From: Solirubrobacterales bacterium
Lineage (GTDB): Bacteria > Actinomycetota > Thermoleophilia > Solirubrobacterales > Solirubrobacteraceae
Direction: 5' to 3'
DNA: 7,586 nt
Assembly (NCBI GenBank): GCA_025964065.1
Contig: JAOPZO010000239.1
Coordinates: 1-7,586, forward strand
This document shows positions 1 to 5,302 of this stretch, piece after piece (position 1 is the stretch's first letter; each line of letters opens with the position of its first letter). The notes under the pieces are model-generated. The model saw only the letters and a list, made by a program, of their open reading frames with translations. It ran no database searches and was not told the origin of the DNA. A program made the position numbers and the translations under genes.

Positions 1-1
1 C

Positions 2-787
2 TCGGGCCAGGTCGCCGAGGAGGTGCGGCGCGCCGGCGAGGCCGTCCTGGCCGACGCCGCCGCGCGCATCCCGGGCGACCGGGCGATCGAGCGCCACGCG
101 CTGAACGGCCGCTCCCCCGCCGAGGCGCTCACCTGGCTCGCCGAGGACCAGCAGGCCGACCTGCTCGTCGTGGGCTCCTCCCGCGACGCGGAGCGCGGCG
201 AGGTCCACGCCGGCAGCGTCGGCCGCGGGCTCCTCACGGGCGCCCCATGCCCCGTCGCGATCGCCCCGGGCGGCTTCGCGCTCGACCTGCCAGGCACCCT
301 GCGGCGCGTCGGGATCGCCTGGACGGACGCACCCGAGGCCCGCGAGGCCGTGGCCTGGGCGAAGGAGCTCGAGCTCGGGCCGGACGCGGAGCGGGTGCTC
401 GTGCAGGTCGCGGACGTCGACCCGTCCCGGGCGCTCTGGGGCTACGAGGGCTACGCCTACGCGCTCGCGACGTTCCCGGAGGAGCTCGTCGCGGAGGCCC
501 GGCGCGAGCTCGACGCGGCCGCGCGCGAGCACGCCCTGCCCGGCAGGCTCCGGGAGGGCGACCCCGCCGAGGAGCTCATCGAGGCCACGCGGGAGCTCGA
601 CCTGCTCGTCGTGGGCTCGCGCGCCCACGGCCCGCTGCTGCGCGCCGCGCTCGGCAGCGTCTCCGACCGGGTCGTGCGCGCGGCGCACTGCCCTGTCGTG
701 GTCGTCCCGCGTGGCGCCGGCCACCACGGCGGGCCCGAGGGGCAGGAGGTCCCGGGCGTTCTGGAATCGTTCCAGACCCGCCGCTAG
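2..787 (+). CDS. Tandem-domain universal stress protein (UspA family), 5' partial
   Basis: The reading frame is open from the left edge, so the true start lies outside; 261 residues are visible before TAG. Two Usp domains can be seen. The first lacks its beginning and ends with LLVVGSS, then GSVGRGLL and CPVAIAPGG. The second starts at LRRVGIAWTD and ends with LLVVGSRAHG, GSVSDRVV and CPVVVVPRG. The usual ATP-binding signature of the family is G-2x-G-9x-G-S/T. Both domains keep its spacing but replace the second glycine (Arg in the first, Ala in the second), so nucleotide binding is likely but not certain. Such proteins are soluble cytoplasmic stress factors with no single known reaction. Its last codons carry a palindromic operator-like site, and a ruined catalase gene follows, which suggests an old stress-response neighbourhood. 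Family assignment is firm; the exact role is unknown. Confidence 0.93.
   Translation, partial: SGQVAEEVRRAGEAVLADAAARIPGDRAIERHALNGRSPAEALTWLAEDQQADLLVVGSSRDAERGEVHAGSVGRGLLTGAPCPVAIAPGGFALDLPGTLRRVGIAWTDAPEAREAVAWAKELELGPDAERVLVQVADVDPSRALWGYEGYAYALATFPEELVAEARRELDAAAREHALPGRLREGDPAEELIEATRELDLLVVGSRAHGPLLRAALGSVSDRVVRAAHCPVVVVPRGAGHHGGPEGQEVPGVLESFQTRR
760..776. promoter_or_regulatory. Candidate Fur/PerR-family operator upstream of the catalase remnant
   Basis: The site reads TCTGGAATCGTTCCAGA, a palindrome with 7-base arms around TCG. Its core, CTGGAAT-C-GTTCCAG, has the 7-1-7 layout of PerR/Fur boxes (known PerR consensus TTATAATnATTATAA), in a GC-rich version. It lies inside the 3' end of the stress-protein gene, about 28 bases before the probable catalase start codon. 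A possible -10 hexamer, TAGGGT, is at 785-790, with only a weak -35 candidate, TGGAAT, at 762-767 inside the palindrome. A Fur-type repressor bound here would cover the promoter. The palindrome is seen directly; the regulator is inferred from geometry and from the catalase next door. Confidence 0.5.
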
Positions 788-803
788 GGTCGAGGGACGC
801 GAG

Positions 804-1113
804 GTGGACGGCTGCTGCGGGACGGGCAGGCCACCGCGCCGACCCCCCGAGCACGCGCACGGTCGGCGACCGCGGCCCCGCGACGCTCGAGAACTACCAG
901 CTGCTCGAGGGGATCTCCCACTTCGACCGCGAGCGGATCCCCGAGCGCGTCGTGCACGCCCGCGGCGCCACCGCGTTCGGCACGTGCAACGCCCAGCTCG
1001 TGCGCGAGAGGATCGAGCGCGCGAACGACTACGAGCAGCCCGGGCAGCGCGTGGGCGACGGGATCGGCATCTCCGTCGACGACGTCAGGCACCTGAAGCC
1101 GCTCCCCACGCAG
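804..1113 (+). pseudogene. Catalase remnant (heme catalase, core deleted and frameshifted)
   Basis: The frame read from about 859 gives TVGDRGPATLENYQLLE and then ISHFDRERIPERVVHARG, the highly conserved N-terminal block of monofunctional heme catalases, including the distal histidine (codon 955). Right after GATAFG the sequence jumps to RERIERANDYEQPG (1003-1044), which resembles the C-terminal region. It then jumps to QRVGDGIGI (1045-1071), which resembles the extreme C-terminal end. Several hundred residues are missing, including the proximal heme-ligand tyrosine, so no active enzyme is possible. No ATG, GTG or TTG occurs in this frame between the stress-protein stop and the homology. The probable original start is GTG at 804 in another frame, where PPEH (about 843-854) resembles the usual DEHS before RTVG. 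A 2-base loss near 854 would explain the shift. Catalase ancestry is confident; the 3' boundary and second junction are approximate. Confidence 0.85.
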
Positions 1114-1243
1114 GGTCGGGGCCCGGGGGAGCAGAACCGCCTCGACAGCCGCCGCGTGGCCGACAGGGGCGACCCGCGCGGCCGACCACCTGCTCGGCGC
1201 CCGTGCGCTGCTGCTCGGGCCGCGCTCGTGGTCGCCCGCCGGC
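1114..1243. other. Convergent intergenic stretch with a long imperfect inverted repeat
   Basis: No gene is recognised between the catalase remnant and the stop codon of the minus-strand regulator. A nested inverted repeat is visible: GGGCGAC (1167-1173) with GTCGCCC (1231-1237), and GCGCGGCC (1176-1183) with GGCCGCGC (1218-1225), around a 34-base loop. It could end transcription from both sides, but no T-run follows on either strand, so I do not call it a terminator. In DNA this rich in GC, such pairings can also arise by chance. Confidence 0.25.
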
Positions 1244-2158
1244 TCAGTGCCGCTGGCGCTCCAGCCGGAGGTACTTCGCCGCCGCGTCGACCCGGTTCGC
1301 CGCGCCGAGCTTCCGGCGCACCCGCACGACGCAGTCCTTGACCGTCTCCGAGGAGATCACGAGCCGCTCGGCGATCTCCCGGTTCGAGTGCCCCTTCACG
1401 AGCAGCATCGCGACCTGCTCCTCCCGCTCGGTGAGGCCGGCGTCCGCACCCGTCTCGGGAGGCGTCATGGGGACCGTCAGCCACCCGCCGGTGCCGAGGG
1501 ACGGGACGGCGACCGGGGCGTGCAGGACCTCGCCCATGACGGCCTGGGTCGAGGAGGCGAGGTACCTGAACGTGGAGAAGGCCTCCTCGATGCGCGCCCG
1601 GAGCACCACGTGGCCCAGCGCGACGCCGATCGCGGCGCCCAGCGCCATGACGTCCGCACGATCGAGCACATCGACGGGGCGCCGGGGCCGGTCGACGACC
1701 AGGAGCGCCAGCGGCTGGTCCTCGGCCGTGATCGCGGCGAGCACCGGGTCCTCGAGGACGAGGACCGCGGCGAGGTGGCTCGTCGGCACCTCGCCGCGGC
1801 GAGGCGTCGTCGCCCGCATGAGGTGGTGCTCGAGCGTGCCGGGCCGAACGGGAACGGGGTCCGCGAGGACCCGCCGCCGCAGCTCGTCGCTCGCGGGGTC
1901 GGCCAGCGGCAGGGTGCCGGTGGCCGAGAGCACCGCGTCGCCGAGGGGGAGGACGAGGGCGCGGTCGAAGCCGAAGACCTCCCGGGCCCGGCCCGCGGCG
2001 GCGGCGAAGAGCTCCGCCGCAGAGGTCGCGGCGCGCATCCGCCGGAGCTCGAGGGGGATCTCCTCGAGGTGCCGGAGGTGCTCCGCGAGGCGCGCCGGCG
2101 CGAGCGTCAGCGGCGCCTGCGCCGCGTGATCGGACAGCTTGTACGGGCGTTGTGGCAT
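1244..2158 (-). CDS. LuxR-family transcriptional regulator with GAF-like sensor region
   Basis: This 304-residue protein has a classic C-terminal GerE/LuxR DNA-binding domain at about residues 240-300: GLTEREEQVAMLLVKG, then the recognition region SNREIAERLVISSETVKD, then VRRKLGAANRVDAAAKY. Residues about 30-200 look like a GAF-type sensor fold, including FGFDRALVLPLGD and the strands LAAVLVLED and LALLVVDRP, followed by a helical linker. The ligand is unknown. No receiver domain is seen, so it is probably not a typical phosphorelay response regulator. The ATG at 2158 is chosen because coding character begins there. The frame stays open to 2521, but that extension would run antisense into the permease gene. 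No good Shine-Dalgarno sequence precedes the start. The gene diverges from the mce operon across 100 bases, so it is the natural candidate regulator of that operon; this is an inference from position. Confidence 0.9.
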   Translation of the reverse strand: MPQRPYKLSDHAAQAPLTLAPARLAEHLRHLEEIPLELRRMRAATSAAELFAAAAGRAREVFGFDRALVLPLGDAVLSATGTLPLADPASDELRRRVLADPVPVRPGTLEHHLMRATTPRRGEVPTSHLAAVLVLEDPVLAAITAEDQPLALLVVDRPRRPVDVLDRADVMALGAAIGVALGHVVLRARIEEAFSTFRYLASSTQAVMGEVLHAPVAVPSLGTGGWLTVPMTPPETGADAGLTEREEQVAMLLVKGHSNREIAERLVISSETVKDCVVRVRRKLGAANRVDAAAKYLRLERQRH

Positions 2159-2183
2159 CGGAGATGGGCAGCGTACGCCAAGT

Positions 2184-2199
2184 GCCCCCGATCGGGGGC
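2184..2199. promoter_or_regulatory. 16-bp perfect palindrome in the divergent spacer
   Basis: GCCCCCGATCGGGGGC is a perfect palindrome 25 bases upstream of the regulator start and 59 bases upstream of the permease start. Two copies of GCGTACG flank it, at 2171-2177 and 2198-2204. A possible minus-strand -10 hexamer, TACGCT, lies at 2175-2170. The position suits an operator shared by both divergent genes, possibly for the adjacent LuxR-type protein. The symmetry is seen directly; the binding protein is inferred. Confidence 0.45.
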
Positions 2200-2212
2200 G
2201 TACGGACCCCCG

Positions 2213-2236
2213 GACAGGGGTTCCAGACACCCTGTC
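2213..2236. promoter_or_regulatory. Inverted repeat near the probable mce operon promoter
   Basis: GACAGGG (2213-2219) and CCCTGTC (2230-2236) form 7-base inverted arms 10 bases apart. They lie just before a possible -10 hexamer, TAGCTT (2245-2250), which ends 8 bases before the GTG at 2259, a spacing that fits a leaderless transcript. A weak -35-like TTCCAG (2221-2226) falls between the arms. The spacing fits a dimeric repressor or activator site, but the promoter elements themselves are weak. Confidence 0.4.
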
Positions 2237-2258
2237 TTGTCTAGTAGCTTCTCGCGCC

Positions 2259-3143
2259 GTGGGAGTGAAGGCCGAACCGCTGGGAGGCGTGGGGGCAGGC
2301 ACGAGCGCGGGGAACTCCCCCGGGCCGCGCCGTCGTGCGCGTCGCCTGGTCACCGACTCGACCCTCTGGGGCCGGCTCGAGTCCGCGGGCGACATGGGGA
2401 CGCTCGCCGTCACCACCGTCCGCAGGGCCGCAGCGACTCCGCGGACGTGGATGGCCGAGGCGGTGGTCGAGCTCTCGACCGCCTTCCGCCGCTGCATCGT
2501 GCCGCTCGCCGTCTCGCACACGGTCTACCTCATCGGCTACGGGATCATCCTGATCGGCGCGGTGCTCGGGAACATCGGCGTCATCGACCGCCAGCCCGGC
2601 GCGATCCTCCTCATCTGGGACCGCGAGATCGCCACCTGGATCACCGCGATGATCTTCGCCGGGGTCGTCGGCAGCGCCATGACCGCCGACATCGGCGCCC
2701 GGAAGATCCGCGAGGAGCTCGACGCGCTCGACGTGCTCGGCGTCCGCCGGCTCGACACGCTCGTGGTCCCCCGCGTCATGGCGACGACGCTCGCCGCGCC
2801 GCTCCTCGCCGTCGTCTCGCTCTTCATCGTCATCGCGGTCAACTACGTCGTCGGGCCGCTGGCGCTGGGCTTCAGCCACGGCGTCTACATCGACAACCTC
2901 ATCCAGAACATCCGCACCGCGGACATCCTGCTGACGCTCGTCGTGAAGAACGCCTTCATCGGCTTCTTCGTCGGGATCGTGGCCTGCCACAAGGGCCTCA
3001 CCTGCAAGGCGGGCGCCGAGGGCGTCGGCCGGGCCGTGAACCAGACCGTCGTCCTCACGTTCTTCGGCATCTGGCTGTTCAACAGCGTCTTCAACCTCGC
3101 GTACGTGACCGTCTTCCCCGACGCGGCGTCGATCCGGGGCTGA
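2259..3143 (+). CDS. yrbEA: MlaE/YrbE-family ABC transporter permease, YrbEA-type
   Basis: This 294-residue membrane protein is the first of the paired permeases of a Mce lipid transporter. It has a basic, Gly/Pro-rich N-terminal stretch and an amphipathic segment. Hydrophobic helices follow at about residues 80-107, 128-142, 172-204 and 225-243, with a last one at about 262-285. The family signature is clear: SAMTADIGARKIREELDALD, then VLGVRRLDTLVVPRVMA (residues 139-175, the cytoplasmic coupling region), and later GIVACHKGLTCKAGAEGVG. GTG at 2259 is preferred; GTG at 2265 is equally possible, as neither has a convincing ribosome-binding site. The longer frame back to 2139 crosses the divergent promoter region and is rejected. 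It heads the operon, and its stop is 2 bases before the next start. The role, moving lipids or sterols between the inner membrane and the Mce proteins, comes from family knowledge. Confidence 0.95.
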   Translation: MGVKAEPLGGVGAGTSAGNSPGPRRRARRLVTDSTLWGRLESAGDMGTLAVTTVRRAAATPRTWMAEAVVELSTAFRRCIVPLAVSHTVYLIGYGIILIGAVLGNIGVIDRQPGAILLIWDREIATWITAMIFAGVVGSAMTADIGARKIREELDALDVLGVRRLDTLVVPRVMATTLAAPLLAVVSLFIVIAVNYVVGPLALGFSHGVYIDNLIQNIRTADILLTLVVKNAFIGFFVGIVACHKGLTCKAGAEGVGRAVNQTVVLTFFGIWLFNSVFNLAYVTVFPDAASIRG

Positions 3144-3145
3144 GC

Positions 3146-3988
3146 GTGGCGGTCCAGGACGTCAACGCCCCCGCCCCCGAGTCGGGTGCCCCGGAGCCCG
3201 CGCCGAAGCTCGGCCGGTTCGCGAGCGCCACGAAGGCGACGGGGGAGTGGACCGAGTTCTTCGGCCGGACCGTCATCGGGACGGCCGGCACGCTCCGCTA
3301 CTTCTCGGAGATCCTCCGGCAGGCCGCGATCATGATCCGCGGCACCTCGGTGCTCGTCCTCGTGATGAACATCTTCCTGGGGATGAGCGTCGCGAACTTC
3401 GGGTTCTTCTTCCTGCGCTCGATCGGCGCGGGCGACTTCATGGGCCTGCTGTCCGGCTACGTCGGCCCGCGGCAGACGGGGCCCACGATGTTCGGCTACG
3501 TCTTCGTCGCGAAGATCTGCTGCGGCATCACCGCCGAGCTCGGCGCGATGAAGATCCAGCAGGAGGTCGACGCGCTGGAGTCCACCGGCGTCGACGCCAT
3601 GCGCTACGTCGTCGGTACGCGCATGGCCGCCGTCCTCATCTTCACCCCGATCGCCTGCGCCATGGCGCTCATCGGGCAGATCGGCGGCGTCTACATCGAC
3701 ACGGTGCACATCCTCGACGGCATCTCGGCCAGCACGCTGCTGAGCGTGAACTGGAGCGTCCAGACGCTGAACGACCAGCTCTACTCGCTCATCACGATGT
3801 TCGCGATCGCCATCACCACGACGACCACCGCGTGCTTCTTCGGGCTGCGCACGGTGGGCGGCCCCGCCGCCGTCGGCCAGTCGGTGGCCCGTGGCGTCTT
3901 CGCGAACCTCGTGATCCTCCACGTCGTCTCCGCCTTCTGCGCGATCCTCTTCTACGGCGGCGACATCAAGCTCCCGATCGGCGGCTGA
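3146..3988 (+). CDS. yrbEB: MlaE/YrbE-family ABC transporter permease, YrbEB-type
   Basis: This 280-residue second permease should pair with the preceding one to form the transmembrane core. An Ala/Pro-rich N-terminus (residues 1-25) precedes an amphipathic region. Hydrophobic segments follow at about 67-92, 113-130, 160-184, 212-233 and 250-270. The coupling signature is present but diverged: ITAELGAMKIQQEVDALEST, then GVDAMRYVVGTRMAA (residues 128-162), with GTR where the A-type permease has the usual PR. As recalled, mycobacterial B-type YrbE proteins also have a TR version, so this is probably normal asymmetry. GTG at 3146 follows the previous stop by 2 bases, with a weak CGGGGC ribosome-binding sequence 6 bases before it. 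Translational coupling with the upstream gene is likely. Confidence 0.95.
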   Translation: MAVQDVNAPAPESGAPEPAPKLGRFASATKATGEWTEFFGRTVIGTAGTLRYFSEILRQAAIMIRGTSVLVLVMNIFLGMSVANFGFFFLRSIGAGDFMGLLSGYVGPRQTGPTMFGYVFVAKICCGITAELGAMKIQQEVDALESTGVDAMRYVVGTRMAAVLIFTPIACAMALIGQIGGVYIDTVHILDGISASTLLSVNWSVQTLNDQLYSLITMFAIAITTTTTACFFGLRTVGGPAAVGQSVARGVFANLVILHVVSAFCAILFYGGDIKLPIGG

Positions 3989-3991
3989 GGC

Positions 3992-5302
3992 GTGGTCCGC
4001 CGCATCGTCCCGCTCGTCCTGCTGCTCGGCGCCCTCGCCGTGCTCGTCACCGTGCTCGGCTCGACCACGGGTGCGGACCTGCACCGCGTGGGCCTCACGG
4101 TCCCCGACGCGACGAACGTCGTGCCGGGCCAGTTCGTGCGGGCCGGGGGCGAGGACGTCGGCCGGGTCGCCTCGATCGAGCCCGTCGACCGCGGCCGCAA
4201 GGTGCGCGTCGAGCTCGACATCGAGGACGCGGCGTGGCCGCTGCGGAAGGGCGCGAAGCTCGAGCTGCGCTTCGGCGGCACCGCGAGCTTCGTCAACCGC
4301 TACATCGCGCTCACCCCCGGCCCCGAGAGCGCCGAGCCGTACGCCGACGGGGCGACGATCCCCGCCTCGCGCTGGACCTCCCCGGTCGAGTTCGACTCGC
4401 TGCTCGGCGCCTTCACCCCCTCGGCGCGCGCCGGCATCCGCAAGCTCGTCGACGAGGCCGGGCCGGCGGTCGAGGACGCGAGGCCGGGCCTCGTCGCGAC
4501 GCTCTCCAAGACGCCCGCGGCGCTCGAGCAGACCCGCGCGGTGATGGTCGACCTCGACGCGAGCCAGGAGCGCCTGGACGCGCTGCTGCGGCAGACGGAC
4601 GCCGTCGTGGACGCGGTCGCGACCGCCGACCCGGGCCTGCAGCGCCTCCTCACGGGCGCGGCGCAGACCTTCGATGCGGTCGCCGAGCGCCAGGGGCAGC
4701 TGGCCCAGACGCTGAAGGCGGCCCCGGGGACGCTCACGAACCTCCGCACGACGCTCGCGACCGCCGACGGGACGCTGCGCGACGCGGCGGCGCTCACCGA
4801 CGCGATCGAGCCGGGCGTGGAGGAGCTCCGCCGCATCGCTCCGCCGCTCAACCGCGTGCTCGGCACGGTCGTGCGGGTCGGCCCGGACGCCCGCGGCACG
4901 CTCGAGACCGCCCGCCGGGCCACCCCCGCGCTGAACCCGCTCCTCACGAAGCTCACGGCGCAGCTGCCGCAGCTCGAGGCGATCGGGAGGAGCGCCGCGG
5001 AGGAGCTCACGTGCCTGCGCCCGTACTCGCCCGAGATCGCCTCGTTCTTCTCGAACTGGGGATCGTTCGCCTCGGGCACCGACGGCCGCGACAAGTACTT
5101 CCGGGCGAACGTCCTCGTCCCGACCGCGGTCAACACGAACCTCTCGGGCTACTCGAGCGCCGAGGCCGTGAAGATGTTCCCGGGCACGACCTACGGCTTC
5201 CCGCGCCCGCCCGGCCAGGCCGCCGGCCAGCCCTGGTTCATGCCCGGGTGCGGCGTCGGCCCGGACACGCTCGACCCGACGAAGGACGGGGAGACGCGGT
5301 GA
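3992..5302 (+). CDS. Mce/MlaD family protein (first Mce of the operon)
   Basis: This 436-residue envelope protein has an N-terminal anchor or uncleaved signal helix (residues 5-23) and a MlaD/MCE domain at about 31-110 (VPGQFVRAGGEDVGRVASIE, then FVNRYIALTPG). A long, mostly helical Ala/Leu-rich region follows at about 135-335. Such regions are thought to build the hydrophobic lipid tunnel of Mce complexes. The C-terminal part (about 338-436) is more globular and carries the only two cysteines, Cys341 and Cys420. No lipobox is seen. GTG at 3992 follows the yrbEB stop by 3 bases, and its stop overlaps the next gene by 4 bases. Its place right after the permeases corresponds to MceA of mycobacterial operons, but I do not assert one-to-one orthology, so no symbol is given. 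Confidence 0.93.
   Translation: MVRRIVPLVLLLGALAVLVTVLGSTTGADLHRVGLTVPDATNVVPGQFVRAGGEDVGRVASIEPVDRGRKVRVELDIEDAAWPLRKGAKLELRFGGTASFVNRYIALTPGPESAEPYADGATIPASRWTSPVEFDSLLGAFTPSARAGIRKLVDEAGPAVEDARPGLVATLSKTPAALEQTRAVMVDLDASQERLDALLRQTDAVVDAVATADPGLQRLLTGAAQTFDAVAERQGQLAQTLKAAPGTLTNLRTTLATADGTLRDAAALTDAIEPGVEELRRIAPPLNRVLGTVVRVGPDARGTLETARRATPALNPLLTKLTAQLPQLEAIGRSAAEELTCLRPYSPEIASFFSNWGSFASGTDGRDKYFRANVLVPTAVNTNLSGYSSAEAVKMFPGTTYGFPRPPGQAAGQPWFMPGCGVGPDTLDPTKDGETR
5288..5293 (+). promoter_or_regulatory. Strong ribosome-binding site for the second Mce gene
   Basis: GGGGAG lies 5 bases before the GTG at 5299, inside the end of the preceding coding sequence. It is the clearest Shine-Dalgarno sequence in the operon and supports GTG 5299, with its GTGA overlap, as the start. 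Confidence 0.65.

Noticed and set aside
859..1113. A functional mini-catalase encoded by the shortened frame
   Set aside because: There is no start codon in frame and the heme-ligand tyrosine region and most of the beta-barrel are missing, so a functional small enzyme is not supported.
1167..1237. Inverted repeat as a bidirectional intrinsic terminator
   Set aside because: The loop is long (34 bases), the stem is interrupted and no T-run follows on either strand.
2159..2521. N-terminal extension of the LuxR-type regulator to a start at 2521
   Set aside because: The extra 121 residues are low-complexity, lie antisense to yrbEA and cross the divergent promoter spacer; the coherent protein begins at ATG 2158.
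1247..3145. A single very long plus-strand frame reaching into yrbEB
   Set aside because: Upstream of GTG 3146 the translation is Arg/Gly/Pro-rich nonsense antisense to the regulator or out of frame with yrbEA; it is open only because GC-rich DNA has few stops.
3247..5298. Long frame upstream of the second Mce protein, as if it were a fusion
   Set aside because: The His/Arg-rich translation overlaps yrbEB and the first Mce gene in a shifted frame; the real protein starts at GTG 5299.
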